Assembly: GCA_029268645.1 (NCBI GenBank)
Contig: JAQWNI010000050.1
Coordinates: 1 to 34,870 of the forward strand
DNA: 34,870 nucleotides
Source: Myxococcota bacterium
GTDB lineage: Bacteria > Myxococcota_A > UBA9160 > UBA4427
Reading direction: 5' to 3'
The notes under the pieces are model-generated. The model saw only the letters and a program-made list of their open reading frames with translations. It searched no databases and was not told the origin of the DNA. The translations under genes and the position numbers were made by a program. The first letter of the stretch is position 1. Every line of letters starts with the position of its first letter. Below, in pieces: positions 1 through 8,678 of the stretch.

Positions 1-219
1 ATGCTAACCCAGTGACCCGGCTAATTGCCTTTTCGGTTGCCTCGTCGCGTGGCTCAAGAGGTTTTAGCCCGACTATTCGGTTGCTTTTGGCAGATGCGCG
101 AATCCTCAAAATGCGGTGAAATGGCGGCTCGCAGATTTTGAACCAGCGGTTGCGCGCGGGGCGGGAGTTCCTTCAATGCGGCCGTGATCGCCTCATTGAG
201 GCCGAGGGAGTACACGGTG
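1..219. other. left-edge non-coding stretch
   Basis: No gene is supported here. A minus-strand open frame of about 50 codons reads like weak protein sequence, but it has no ribosome binding site and overlaps the start of the esterase gene. The only clear signal is the AGGGAG ribosome binding site at 205-210 for the gene starting at 220. Confidence 0.5.
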
Positions 220-1275
220 ATGAAAGAAGGAAAAAGAAAAGACCCGGAGATGGAATTCTACACCGACCGCCGGGCAGACCGTCGGCTTGCTCAAGCCTTG
301 CAGTTGGCCAGCACCATGCAGCCCGATACCCCCGACCCGTCGCCGCAAGCGACCCTTCCGGAACTGCTTGAGTATTGCGCCCAAGCCGAAGCGACTTTTG
401 ATCAGCTCGCGCCGATTCAGGAAGCCGCCATGCCGGACTATCCCGACATCGAAACGCGCACCGAGACGATCACCGGAGTCGATGGCAACGAGATTGACCT
501 CTTCATTCACCTTCCCAAAGCGGGGACGCCGCCGGGGCCCTGCGTGCTGCACACCCATGGCGGGGGCATGGTGCTGATGGCTGCAGCAGATCCGCTTTTT
601 CGGCGCTGGCGAAATGACGTCGCCCAAGCGGGCCTGCGGGTGGTGGGCGTTGAATTTCGAAACGGTGGCGGCAAGCTGGGCAATCATCCGTTTCCGGCGG
701 GTTTGAACGACTGCGCGAGTGCCGCCCAATGGGTCCACGCCCACAAAGAAGAACTGGGCATCACCCATGTTGTGATCTCGGGAGAATCCGGGGGCGGCAA
801 CCTGTCGATCGCGACCACCTTGAAGGCCAAGCAAGAGGGATGGCTGGATCACATCCAAGGTGTGTACGCCTGCTGCCCCTACATTTCAGGCGCTTATGCG
901 GATCCGCCGGAGGAATTGGGTTCCCTGCACGAAAACGATGGGTACCAGCTCGGCCGCAACCAGATGGCCGCTCTCGTTCGGGTCTATGATCCTAACCTCG
1001 AAAACAGCACGAACCCCTTAGCCTGGCCCTATCACGCCACACTCGACGAACTGGCGGGGTTGCCCCCGCACGTGATTTCGGTCAATGAACTCGACCCCTT
1101 GCGAGACGAGGGACTCGAGTTCTATCGCAAGCTTCAGGCGGCGGGTGTTCCCGCAATGGGTCGCGTCGTGCTGGGGACCAACCACGCCGGGGACGTCGGT
1201 TTTGCCGACGTCACGCCGGACTTGTACTTCGAGACGCTGAATTCCCTGGTGGCCTTCGCCCACCGGGTCGGCTGA
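220..1275 (+). CDS. HSL-family alpha/beta hydrolase (esterase/lipase)
   Basis: Predicted cytoplasmic carboxylester hydrolase of 351 residues. The sequence shows the oxyanion-hole motif HGGG at residues 113-116, the nucleophile elbow GESGG with Ser190, a candidate acid Asp292 in NELDP, and His322 in TNHAGD. This order and spacing fit the hormone-sensitive-lipase (bacterial family IV) esterases. No signal peptide is visible. The ATG at 220 is chosen because AGGGAG at 205-210 lies 9 bases upstream; an in-frame GTG at 184 would add 12 residues and has less support. The stop codon is followed directly by a strong hairpin, so the gene is probably monocistronic. The substrate cannot be read from the sequence; family members act on short acyl esters, steroid esters or xenobiotic esters. 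Confidence 0.88.
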   Translation: MKEGKRKDPEMEFYTDRRADRRLAQALQLASTMQPDTPDPSPQATLPELLEYCAQAEATFDQLAPIQEAAMPDYPDIETRTETITGVDGNEIDLFIHLPKAGTPPGPCVLHTHGGGMVLMAAADPLFRRWRNDVAQAGLRVVGVEFRNGGGKLGNHPFPAGLNDCASAAQWVHAHKEELGITHVVISGESGGGNLSIATTLKAKQEGWLDHIQGVYACCPYISGAYADPPEELGSLHENDGYQLGRNQMAALVRVYDPNLENSTNPLAWPYHATLDELAGLPPHVISVNELDPLRDEGLEFYRKLQAAGVPAMGRVVLGTNHAGDVGFADVTPDLYFETLNSLVAFAHRVG

Positions 1276-1320
1276 GCGCCGGGTCGCCGCTCGGCGACTC
1301 GGCGCAACAACGCGGTTGTC
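1276..1320. terminator. hairpin pair after the esterase gene
   Basis: A 13-bp stem (1276-1288 with 1293-1305, loop GCTC, one G-T pair) begins at the base after the TGA stop. A smaller ACAAC-GCG-GTTGT hairpin follows at about 1307-1319. There is no T-run, so this is not a textbook intrinsic terminator, but position and strength suggest transcript termination or 3'-end protection. Confidence 0.5.
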
Positions 1321-1363
1321 ATTTCGATATCGAGTTCCGTGCTAGCCTTGCGCGAACGAGCCC

Positions 1364-3148
1364 ATGTCTCCTGCGACCGAGCGACTCTTCGCACCCCACA
1401 AATCGACCGAGCACCCGCTCTCATTTACGTCGGGTCTCGGGATGCCCGGACTTCTGCTTCCGGCCTTTTACGTGGGCGTGGTCATTTTTCTTTGCTGGCC
1501 ACTGGTCACTCAAATCGACACTCATTTCGGTGGCGTAACGGAATTCAATTCTGATCGGCAGCTCTCTGCTTGGGCAATGGCATGGTCGAGCCAAGCGCTG
1601 GTGACGGATCCTCTTGGGATTGCCAATGCCAATATCTACTACCCGAGCCTATCCAGTCTTTTTTACGGACAGATCGGCTTCGGCGCCCTGATCTATTTTT
1701 CGCCAGTCTTTTGGCTAACCGGAAACCCTGTTCTCGCACTGAATGTCACTTTGATTGGTGGTCTTGCCTGTACAGCGTGGCTTTTTCATATCGTGATTCG
1801 CGATTGGACTGGATCGAATTGGGCTGGGCTGCTGGCGGGTATCGCTTTTCTCTCCAATCGATATGTCTTTGGCTACATCCCCACCGCGCCGCACCTAGCC
1901 GCGCTCCAGTTTTTCCCATTGATCGCTTGGCTAACGGCGCGACACCTCAAAAGTCTGCGCGGCACACTGCTTCTTTCGCTGCTGATTGCTCTGCAGTGCA
2001 TGACTGAGCCGGTCTACGTCGCACCGGGTGTTGTGGCCTGCGTGGGTACACTCGCTGGGCTTCGTTTCCTGCATTCAGAAAGTCGAGCAGCGGGCCTGCG
2101 GCTTTTGGCTGCATTGGTGCTGGGCATCGTCTTAGTGGTTCCAATCTATCTTGGCTATGCGGGGGTCGTATCGGCGCAGGTCGACTTGCGTGCGCAAACC
2201 ATTTGGAGCCACCCCTTTGTGGTTGTCCAATCGATTTCGACCGTGGTGGGCCAAAAGGGCGCCAATTCAATGGCACTGGTCATCTTCATTTTGCTGGCCT
2301 TTGCTTTGATGAGCCTACTCGCGCGTCGTGGCCAAGACCCCGAGAACCCAGTCACAGACGCGGCTTTCATCGGTCCGTCTCAATTTTCTGTGTGGATCGC
2401 AGCCGGCGTGTGGTTTGTTGTCGGGTCTCTGGTCTCGGTGGGTCCGGAGTTCGCTCTGGGTGAAACCGTCATTTCGACGCCGCTTCACTACTTGGGTCAA
2501 ATGGTCCCGGCCCTCAAAACGATTCGACTGCCGGCTCGAGCCGCCTATGCGGCCCTCTGCGGGGCAACCCTGCTCGCAGGTCTGGCGTTCGGCGAGCTCG
2601 AGTGGCGCCTGCGACGCGTTTCGCGCGGTCGAGCTCCGAGTTGGGCAATGGGGGTGACCAGCGGCGCAGCAGTGCTCTGGCTGGCGACTGGCCTCTACTT
2701 CGACGCCGGGGATACAAACACGCCCCCGATGGCCTGGCGCCTCTCCCCGGCATCTAGGGCTTCTGCAGCGGTGATTGAGGCCGTTCGGGCGGATCCGGGC
2801 CCGCTGCTTGACTTGCCCTTGGAGCCCGGGGAGCGCCGACTCTGGCCCTTTTGGCAGGCCTCGGCCATGTTCCGCTCGATCGATCACGGACAACCGATCT
2901 TAAACGGCTACAACAGTTATTATCCCGTCGATTTTCCCGAAAGAATGGCCTTAGCCGATCAGCTTCCCGATCCCGCAGCGCTCGCTGCGCTGGTGGCGGA
3001 GACAGGTCTGCAGTGGATCGCCCTACAGCCGAAGAGCTTGCCGCCCCAAAAGTATGCTGCCTGGACTGAGGCCCTTGCCTCCGAACCGCCGACATACCGC
3101 CTTGTGGTTAACGAGAATGGCAGATGGCTCCTCAAGGTTCTCCGTTGA
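1364..3148 (+). CDS. polytopic membrane protein, possible GT-C-type
   Basis: A 594-residue integral membrane protein with many hydrophobic helices, the first at about residues 28-50. A predicted extracytoplasmic loop contains Asp64 in FNSDRQLSAW and a DP...NIYYP segment at about 82-93. That layout (an acidic residue in the first large loop, then a DP...YP segment) is typical of uncharacterised GT-C-like membrane proteins that would use lipid-linked sugars; this is inference from layout. The C-terminal part, from about residue 455, is soluble and contains LLDLPLEPGERR and NSYYPVDFPERM, probably a periplasmic domain. The start at 1364 lacks a clear ribosome binding site, and ATG 1442 is an alternative. 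It is convergent with the next gene, only 17 bases away. The exact function is unknown. Confidence 0.75.
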   Translation: MSPATERLFAPHKSTEHPLSFTSGLGMPGLLLPAFYVGVVIFLCWPLVTQIDTHFGGVTEFNSDRQLSAWAMAWSSQALVTDPLGIANANIYYPSLSSLFYGQIGFGALIYFSPVFWLTGNPVLALNVTLIGGLACTAWLFHIVIRDWTGSNWAGLLAGIAFLSNRYVFGYIPTAPHLAALQFFPLIAWLTARHLKSLRGTLLLSLLIALQCMTEPVYVAPGVVACVGTLAGLRFLHSESRAAGLRLLAALVLGIVLVVPIYLGYAGVVSAQVDLRAQTIWSHPFVVVQSISTVVGQKGANSMALVIFILLAFALMSLLARRGQDPENPVTDAAFIGPSQFSVWIAAGVWFVVGSLVSVGPEFALGETVISTPLHYLGQMVPALKTIRLPARAAYAALCGATLLAGLAFGELEWRLRRVSRGRAPSWAMGVTSGAAVLWLATGLYFDAGDTNTPPMAWRLSPASRASAAVIEAVRADPGPLLDLPLEPGERRLWPFWQASAMFRSIDHGQPILNGYNSYYPVDFPERMALADQLPDPAALAALVAETGLQWIALQPKSLPPQKYAAWTEALASEPPTYRLVVNENGRWLLKVLR

Positions 3149-3165
3149 TCTGAAAGAAAACACTC

Positions 3166-4212
3166 TTACTCCGTGTCGCTAAAGTGCGTTTCGCAGTCGA
3201 TGCCCGTAGGTCCGTTGCTGGTCCCGTCGTAGCCGCATTCGTCACTGGGCAAAATGTTGTAGTCCGCTCGGGCTTGTTCGAGCGCTTCGTAGAACTCTTC
3301 CCGGGTGACTTTGCGTTCTCGGTAGTAGCTGAGATAACTCGTTTCCTGGGTCGGCACGCTAAAGCCCTGGGCCGAACGAATTCGAATTTGGTCGTTGGGC
3401 AGCGTGGTCAGCTGATTTTGAAGCAAGAAGGGCGGGTCGGGGAACTGGACCCGGTAGACCACGGTGTCCGGCTCGATGATGGTGGTGAAGGTGTTGGCGG
3501 TGCCGAACGGTGTCACAAAGGGCCCGGCGAGGTTGCCCCGGCAGTCGGAAGCGGTTTGATCGGCGCTGAAAATTTTCTCGTTGCCATGGATCCCGCAGGT
3601 TCCATCCCCCTTTACGTCGTCTTCTTCCCCGGTGCATCGCTCGGAATCTTGAGGCGGGTAGGCGAAGACGTTTCGCTGGATCAGTCGATTGCCCTCGATT
3701 TTCAGCGCGATGAACCCTTTGTATTGGTCGTAGCGATACGGCCAAGATGCGCTTTGGTTGGGGTTTCCGTCCGCCCCGAGAAAGGTGTACTCACCCACCC
3801 AGTAGCCATTCTCTCTTCGCCAGACTTCGAAGTCGAGCAGGTTGACGTCTTCGGGGTTGCAGACCTTTTCGAGAACGATTGCATCCAGTGACTGATCGGT
3901 GCTGACGAGTTCCTGAACCGAATTGCTCAGCTCCGAGAAGGCTTCACTGAATTCAGCGGCGCCGCCCGAGAGGCCACAGCCGTCGAGTCGGTCGGCCCGG
4001 CGAAACTGCCTTTCGAGCCTGCGTTCACAGAGGCCGGCCCAAGCGCTCGACTGTGGAGTGCCGCTTGGATGCCGGGTAATGCAGTTGTAGTAGCGGGCGG
4101 CGGCTTGATCCTTCTTGACCGCGCAGGCGTCGCTTTCTTCCGCGGCCGACGCAAGGGTCGGCAGGCCAAAAAAGAGCATCAGCAAGAGCGGCAGAATCCA
4201 GTGTCGATCCAT
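3166..4212 (-). CDS. secreted protein of unknown function
   Basis: Predicted 348-residue exported protein. The start ATG at 4212 is well supported by GAGGAG 7 bases upstream. Residues 1-20 form a signal peptide (hydrophobic ILPLLLMLFFGLPTLASA, likely cut after ASA). The mature protein has several Cys residues (such as in CAVKKD, CNPEDV, CTGEEDD, CGYDG) that could form disulfides. The region at about 105-250 is rich in Tyr, Trp and Asn, as in beta-rich periplasmic proteins. I do not recognise the family; resemblance to CpcT/CpeT lyases was considered and not supported. It is preceded by a 256-bp spacer with a structured element and is not obviously in an operon. Confidence 0.7.
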   Translation of the reverse strand: MDRHWILPLLLMLFFGLPTLASAAEESDACAVKKDQAAARYYNCITRHPSGTPQSSAWAGLCERRLERQFRRADRLDGCGLSGGAAEFSEAFSELSNSVQELVSTDQSLDAIVLEKVCNPEDVNLLDFEVWRRENGYWVGEYTFLGADGNPNQSASWPYRYDQYKGFIALKIEGNRLIQRNVFAYPPQDSERCTGEEDDVKGDGTCGIHGNEKIFSADQTASDCRGNLAGPFVTPFGTANTFTTIIEPDTVVYRVQFPDPPFLLQNQLTTLPNDQIRIRSAQGFSVPTQETSYLSYYRERKVTREEFYEALEQARADYNILPSDECGYDGTSNGPTGIDCETHFSDTE

Positions 4213-4325
4213 CGGGGTTCTCCTCGTCAACGTCAATTTATTCAGAGCACTTCAGCGTAAGATCCAACACGGTAACGAAAACAGTGAAGGATCAACCCTT
4301 TGAGTCCAATCCGAGCCCCGAGATT

Positions 4326-4373
4326 CCCCAATCCGAGAGGGGCTAGGCCCTCTCAAATGGGCGGATTATGGGG
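4326..4373. other. nested inverted-repeat structure
   Basis: An inner hairpin pairs GAGAGGG (4335-4341) with CCCTCTC (4348-4354). An outer 9-bp stem pairs CCCCAATCC (4326-4334) with GGATT...GGGG (4363-4373, two-base AT bulge). No T-run follows on either strand. It lies about 95 bases past the stop of the minus-strand membrane gene ending at 4469, so it may be a 3'-end structure, or a small structured RNA. Confidence 0.4.
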
Positions 4374-4468
4374 TCTAAACCGCTTAGGAAAGGGGCTCTT
4401 ACGGCAATTAGTTGTACTCGAACCTTTCACCTCGACCCGAAGTGAATTTTCCATCCAGCCAGGCCCGC

Positions 4469-5887
4469 TCACGTGCTGGAGTCGGTGGGATCCGCTTGAC
4501 TCGGGGCGGGCGGGGACGTCTTGGTTCTGAGCCACAACGTGACGCCGAGCGCCGCCGCGAGTACCACGAGCCAGACCAGTCGCGACGTGTAGCGGCTCTC
4601 GATCTTCGAGAGCGCTCCGGTAATGAACGCATTGCCCAGTAACGCACTCCCGGTGGTGATGACTAGGCCGAGCCACCTTTGTTGAGCGTCAGGCCGCAAA
4701 CCGCGAGCACCCACAAAGCCGAGATAGCAAAGCGGCCCAAGAGCCAGCAGGCTGATCAAGAGCGCCGCCCCATGGATCAGGCGGGTCGTCTGAACGGGTA
4801 GGGTGCCCGCATCCTGGCGTGAGGAACCAAAAGCCTCCATCTCGCCGGGAAAAATTCGGAGCATCAGGGCGTGCAGGCCCACCATCTCGTCATAGGGGAA
4901 CAGTTCAAAGCCGATCTGAAAGTCGATCAGTTGTTGGTATGTATTGCTCAGCGCATCGGCCGCCGCCGCAGCGGGATAGGCCTGGAGCGTTCCGTAGACA
5001 ATTTCTCGGGCCTCTTCATTGAGGGCATCGAATCCCCCGGCTTGGGAAATGGGGGCGTCATCCTTCCAGAGAAAGATGTATTCCGGCATGGGGAGTTCGT
5101 CGAGGTAGGCGCACAGGGCATAGGGCTGCTCGGGGCAGCTGTCTTTGAGGTAGTCGACCGCCGGTCCATCGGCCACCAAACGGCCAAGGGGCAAGAAGTG
5201 GCTGTTGGGGGTGAGGGTGAAGCGGCCAAGGGCTTCGAAGTTCACGGTGAGGCTGGCCGCGATCGCCAGCAGAATGGGCCCCGAGAGCAAAGCCGCCGAC
5301 GCAACGAGACCGCGCAGCCCCGGGTGGTCGAGGAATGCGCGCGCGAGCAAAATGGTGCCGAGCAGCCCGACCGCCAACGGCACATGGGAATTGTGAAAGT
5401 GGATCGCCACCGCCGTTAACCCAAAGACGTAGAGGGTTTCGCGCACGCTGAGCCGGTCCGCCCCAAAACCGAGTAAGAAGAGGCCTAAAACGACCACCGG
5501 CGTAAAAAGGTCGGGCATGATCCACGCCACCGTCCACGCCACGCTGCTGAATACCGCCAGCCCGGCGATCAGCGCCATGAAGCCAATGGGCGACACGCGA
5601 CCGAGCACCACGCGCGCGGTGAGATAAATGAGATGAGACGCGATCAGGCCGTGTATGAAAATCACCGGCCACAAGGACCACTGCCAATGCAGCAGCCAGA
5701 TAAACTCACTGTAACTTCGTGACCGCGCCCAAAAAAAACCGTCGTCCACCGCCAGGCCGATGTACGCCATGCTGTCCCAGAACAGCAGGGGAAAGCCGTT
5801 GTAGAACGCCACCCATGAAAGCATTAGGGCGCCGAGTACAACCGCTGCGGCGATCTTGATCGAAGCTGCCTGTGAACTCGCCTGCAT
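4469..5887 (-). CDS. polytopic membrane protein of unknown function
   Basis: A 472-residue integral membrane protein, reading from ATG 5887; the open frame extends upstream but that part (to 6271) is antisense to the P450 gene and is not membrane-like. The first helix spans about residues 11-30 and is followed by NGFPLLFWDS with Asp38, then a loop, many helices, and MPDLF at 124-128. The NG-P-L-W-DS pattern is shared by large uncharacterised membrane protein families of Proteobacteria and fits a GT-C-like topology, with an acidic residue after the first helix. A large loop at about residues 235-330 (including DSCPEQPYALCAYL) would be extracytoplasmic. The C-terminus has one or two more helices and a Pro/Asp/Ser-rich tail. 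It is divergent from the P450 gene across 180 bases. Function is not known. Confidence 0.75.
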   Translation of the reverse strand: MQASSQAASIKIAAAVVLGALMLSWVAFYNGFPLLFWDSMAYIGLAVDDGFFWARSRSYSEFIWLLHWQWSLWPVIFIHGLIASHLIYLTARVVLGRVSPIGFMALIAGLAVFSSVAWTVAWIMPDLFTPVVVLGLFLLGFGADRLSVRETLYVFGLTAVAIHFHNSHVPLAVGLLGTILLARAFLDHPGLRGLVASAALLSGPILLAIAASLTVNFEALGRFTLTPNSHFLPLGRLVADGPAVDYLKDSCPEQPYALCAYLDELPMPEYIFLWKDDAPISQAGGFDALNEEAREIVYGTLQAYPAAAAADALSNTYQQLIDFQIGFELFPYDEMVGLHALMLRIFPGEMEAFGSSRQDAGTLPVQTTRLIHGAALLISLLALGPLCYLGFVGARGLRPDAQQRWLGLVITTGSALLGNAFITGALSKIESRYTSRLVWLVVLAAALGVTLWLRTKTSPPAPSQADPTDSST

Positions 5888-6067
5888 GCCGATGACCCGT
5901 GTCCAAAACCGTTGCGGCTCTCGAAAACAGCCTGATGTCTCCGGCCGAGCCCTCTCAACCCCGGGGCAAGTGTATGGCAGAACAGATATCCGGCCGCCTG
6001 CTGAAATCTTGCCTATTCTCTTCAGTTCCAGTGAATTGCTGGCCCCGTTGAAGGAGTAGGCGCCGTC
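5888..6067. promoter_or_regulatory. divergent intergenic region
   Basis: This 180-bp gap separates a minus-strand membrane gene from the plus-strand P450 gene and must hold promoters for both, unless they are read through. AAGGAG at 6051-6056 is the ribosome binding site of the P450 gene, 11 bases before its ATG. I could not assign -35/-10 boxes with confidence. Confidence 0.4.
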
Positions 6068-7393
6068 ATGAGCGAATCCGAGGCCCAACCGTTTGAACCG
6101 CTTTCCATTGAGTCCTTCACCCCCGAGCAAGAACAAGCAGAGGCGGGACGCGACGTGCCGGCGGCCGACAAACTTGCCCTCGGGGATATCAACCCTCTGA
6201 ATGCCCACTTGTTTAAAGAGAACCGCTGGCAAGATCACTTCGAGCGGCTTCGCAAAGAGGATCCCGTCCACTTCAACGAAATTGAGTCCGCCGGGCGGTA
6301 CTGGTCGGTCACGAAATACAACGACATCAAGACCGTCAGTTCAGATTGGGAAACCTTTTCCTCGGCAGAGGGCATCACCCTGGGCTTTCGGGTGGGTGCG
6401 CCGGCCCCGATGTTCTTTCAGCAAGACAGCCCCGCGTTCATTGCTCAGGATCCGCCCATTCAAACCGAGCAGCGAAAAACCGTTCGGCCTTCGGTGGCGC
6501 CCCGCAATCTGAAGCGCCTTGAACCGCTGATTCGACAGCGCACCGCCGAGTTGCTCGATTCACTTCCGGAAGGGGAGACCTTCGATTGGGTGGACACCGT
6601 CTCCATCGAGCTGACCACCGCCATGCTGGCCACCCTGTTCGACTTTCCCTATGAAGATCGCCGGTATCTCACCCGCTGGTCCGACATTGTTTTTGCCATC
6701 CCGCAGCCCGGCGGCGTTGTCGAATCTCAAACCCAGAAGCGCGACGAGATGCTCGAGTGCGTTGAATATTTTTCCCGGCTCTGGGAAGACCGCCGCAATC
6801 GACCCGAAGGCAATGATCTGGTGTCGATGCTGGTGCACGGCGAGGCCACTCGTCATATGGCTGCCGCCGAACATCTGGGCAACCTGCTGCTCCTCATCGT
6901 GGGCGGTAACGACACCACCCGAAACACAATGTCGGGAAGCGTCTATGCCCTCAATCAGTTTCCCGACCAATACGATCGGCTGATGGACGACCCGGCTTTG
7001 GTTAAGAATTTGGTTCCGGAAATTATCCGTTGGCAGACGCCGCTTTCCTACATGCGCCGCACCGCAACCCGGGACTGCGAATTGGCCGGCAAGCCGATTC
7101 AAAAGAACGACCAGCTTTTGATGTGGTACGTGTCGGGAAACCACGACGAAGACATCTTCGACAACGCGGACGCTCTCGACCTCGACCGCCCCAACGCGAG
7201 TCACCACCTTTCATTTGGGCATGGCACCCATTTCTGCATGGGGAGTCGCTTGGCCGAGCTGCAAATCAAGGTGCTGTGGGAAGAAATTCTGCAGCGCTTT
7301 GAAAAAATCGAAGTCCAAGAGGAACCGAGCCGAACCTTTTCCTCGTTCGTGAAGGGCTATACCGAGTTGCCCGTGGTCGTCCGGCGAAAATAG
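6068..7393 (+). CDS. cytochrome P450, CYP153-like
   Basis: Predicted soluble heme monooxygenase of 441 residues, the usual length for bacterial class I P450s. Motifs in order: I-helix GGNDTT (279-284), K-helix EIIR (318-321), and the heme-binding loop FGHGTHFCMG (383-392) with the thiolate Cys390. Segments such as RWQTPLSYMRRTA, LMWYVSGN, LAELQIKVLWEEIL and the SSFVKGYTELPV ending match what I recall of the CYP153 family, whose members hydroxylate the terminal carbon of alkanes or fatty acids. This subfamily call is by recall, not by search. Such enzymes need a ferredoxin and a ferredoxin reductase, and neither is encoded in this window. The start is supported by AAGGAG at 6051-6056. It is followed by two small membrane genes on the same strand; a functional link is not obvious. 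Confidence 0.92.
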   Translation: MSESEAQPFEPLSIESFTPEQEQAEAGRDVPAADKLALGDINPLNAHLFKENRWQDHFERLRKEDPVHFNEIESAGRYWSVTKYNDIKTVSSDWETFSSAEGITLGFRVGAPAPMFFQQDSPAFIAQDPPIQTEQRKTVRPSVAPRNLKRLEPLIRQRTAELLDSLPEGETFDWVDTVSIELTTAMLATLFDFPYEDRRYLTRWSDIVFAIPQPGGVVESQTQKRDEMLECVEYFSRLWEDRRNRPEGNDLVSMLVHGEATRHMAAAEHLGNLLLLIVGGNDTTRNTMSGSVYALNQFPDQYDRLMDDPALVKNLVPEIIRWQTPLSYMRRTATRDCELAGKPIQKNDQLLMWYVSGNHDEDIFDNADALDLDRPNASHHLSFGHGTHFCMGSRLAELQIKVLWEEILQRFEKIEVQEEPSRTFSSFVKGYTELPVVVRRK

Positions 7394-7504
7394 AATTCTG
7401 GGCCCAAAGGCTGACGCGCGAAGCATCCAGAGCAGAAAGAAAAAAAAGAACGAAAAGACCAAAAAGAGCAGACAGAAAATCGACCGACTGAAACGGAGGA
7501 GTGG

Positions 7505-7768
7505 ATGACGCCTCATTGGGTGGGCATGATAGGGACAGCCCTGGTCATGATCGCTTTTATATTTCAGATCGCGATTTTGGTCAGGAAACGCAAAGCGGGC
7601 GGGCTGAGTATCGGCTCGAGTGTTTTGAACATGACGGCCTCCACCTCGCTGCTCGCCTACGCGCTGCTTCGCGATGAACCGATGTTTAGCGTCATCATGG
7701 GCTTTCAGTTGGCGGCGACCCTGGTGATCCTGATTCTTCATCTGATCTACCGGAATCGCACGGCATGA
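7505..7768 (+). CDS. small PQ-loop/SemiSWEET-like membrane protein (first of a pair)
   Basis: An 87-residue protein with three predicted transmembrane helices (about 5-25, 35-54 and 60-80), the size of a half-transporter. The segment MIAFIFQIAILVRKRKAGGLSIG aligns in layout with the helix-1/loop region of SemiSWEET sugar transporters, but the usual Pro-Gln is Phe-Gln here (IFQI). SemiSWEETs work as dimers of three-helix units. GGAGGA at 7495-7500 precedes ATG 7505 by 4 bases. The last bases overlap the next gene by ATGA, so the two are translationally coupled. Substrate unknown; a lipid-A or queuine-type PQ-loop role cannot be excluded. Confidence 0.7.
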   Translation: MTPHWVGMIGTALVMIAFIFQIAILVRKRKAGGLSIGSSVLNMTASTSLLAYALLRDEPMFSVIMGFQLAATLVILILHLIYRNRTA

Positions 7769-8064
7769 GCCTTTCCGATCTCGGCGAGCATGCATTGGGC
7801 ATTTTTGGCACGACTCTGGTTGTGATCTCGTATTTTCCGCAGATCAAGCATCTTTTTAAGATGCACTGCGGCGAGGGGGTGAGTCTCGGCGCCTATTTTC
7901 TGTGGGCTTCATCAAGTGCCATGCTCTGCGTGTATGCAGCATTCAGTACCGAATGGGTCTTCACTGCACTTCAGGGGTATCACGCACTGGCCTGCGTGGC
8001 GATTCTTCTTCTGGGTGCGAAATACAGAAATTCAAGATGCCCTTCGCATCAAGGGCAAGACTGA
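7765..8064 (+). CDS. small PQ-loop/SemiSWEET-like membrane protein (second of a pair)
   Basis: A 99-residue three-helix membrane protein. The segment VVISYFPQIKHLFKMHCGEGVSLG contains the Pro-Gln pair at about residues 25-26 that marks PQ-loop/SemiSWEET proteins, followed by a basic loop and the GVSLG turn usual before helix 2. The start overlaps the stop of the previous gene (ATGA). The C-terminal tail after about residue 86 is polar and may be disordered. With the neighbour it could form a heterodimeric transporter, the two halves being encoded by adjacent genes; this is inference. A DoxX gene follows 67 bases later on the same strand without an obvious terminator. Confidence 0.75.
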   Translation: MSLSDLGEHALGIFGTTLVVISYFPQIKHLFKMHCGEGVSLGAYFLWASSSAMLCVYAAFSTEWVFTALQGYHALACVAILLLGAKYRNSRCPSHQGQD

Positions 8065-8131
8065 CAAGTTTCTTTTGTGGGATGAAAGCTTGGATGGTTC
8101 ATACCTAAATGGCTGATCAAGGAGGAACATT

Positions 8132-8617
8132 GTGAATCCGGTTTCGGTTCTTCGCCGCATTTTGGATCTGTCCCGTCAGTTGCTTCCATTGCAGGGCTAT
8201 TGGATTGCTCTGGTCCGGTTCGCGCTGGGCATTTTCTTTTGCATCACAGGCGCCACGAAGTTGTTCGATGCGGCCGGGCGCGCTCAAATGGTGGAAACAT
8301 TGATCGCCTCTGGGGTGCCCTTTCCCGAAGCCAACGCTTTCTTTGTTTCGGGGGTCGAATTCGTGGGCGGTGGCTTTTTGGCGATCGGCTTGCTCACCCC
8401 GGTCTGCGCGGTCTTGCTGGGCGGCGATATGCTGGTGGCCATTTTGACCGACAGGATTAAGAGCGTTCAAGGCGATACGTTTTTTGCCTGGCTCGACAAT
8501 TTTTTGTACTTGCCCGAAGTCATGTACGCACTGATCCTGGGCTGGTTGCTGATCTCGGGTGCAGGCCGTTTCAGCCTCGACGGCCTTTTGGCGCCCGAGG
8601 AGTCCGGGGGGGACTGA
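8132..8617 (+). CDS. DoxX-family membrane protein
   Basis: A 161-residue protein with four hydrophobic segments and the DoxX layout: RFALGIFFCITGATKLFD in helix 1 (about 29-46), a loop with VPFPEANAFFVSGVEFVGG, helices ending in AVLLGGDMLVAI, and a last helix near YALILGWLLISGAGRFSLD. DoxX-family proteins are small inner-membrane proteins linked in some bacteria to redox or thiol-stress complexes; the exact job is unknown. The start is a GTG at 8132, chosen because AAGGAGGA at 8119-8126 gives a strong ribosome binding site. It is convergent with the PAS gene, 61 bases away. Confidence 0.85.
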   Translation: MNPVSVLRRILDLSRQLLPLQGYWIALVRFALGIFFCITGATKLFDAAGRAQMVETLIASGVPFPEANAFFVSGVEFVGGGFLAIGLLTPVCAVLLGGDMLVAILTDRIKSVQGDTFFAWLDNFLYLPEVMYALILGWLLISGAGRFSLDGLLAPEESGGD

Positions 8618-8678
8618 ACGCGCTGGGGCCTATCTCCCCTATGCGGTTCAGCCGTGACCCCCTCGGCGCGTGAGAGGC

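Noticed and set aside
1-219. Minus-strand frame of about 50 codons resembling weak protein
   Set aside because: No ribosome binding site, overlap with the esterase start, and no family resemblance.
3184-3891. Plus-strand open frame of 235 codons
   Set aside because: It is antisense to the secreted protein gene, which has a better start and a signal peptide.
3166-4212. Possible CpcT/CpeT chromophore lyase
   Set aside because: Only a vague similarity in Tyr/Arg-rich segments; the characteristic motifs of that family are not visible.
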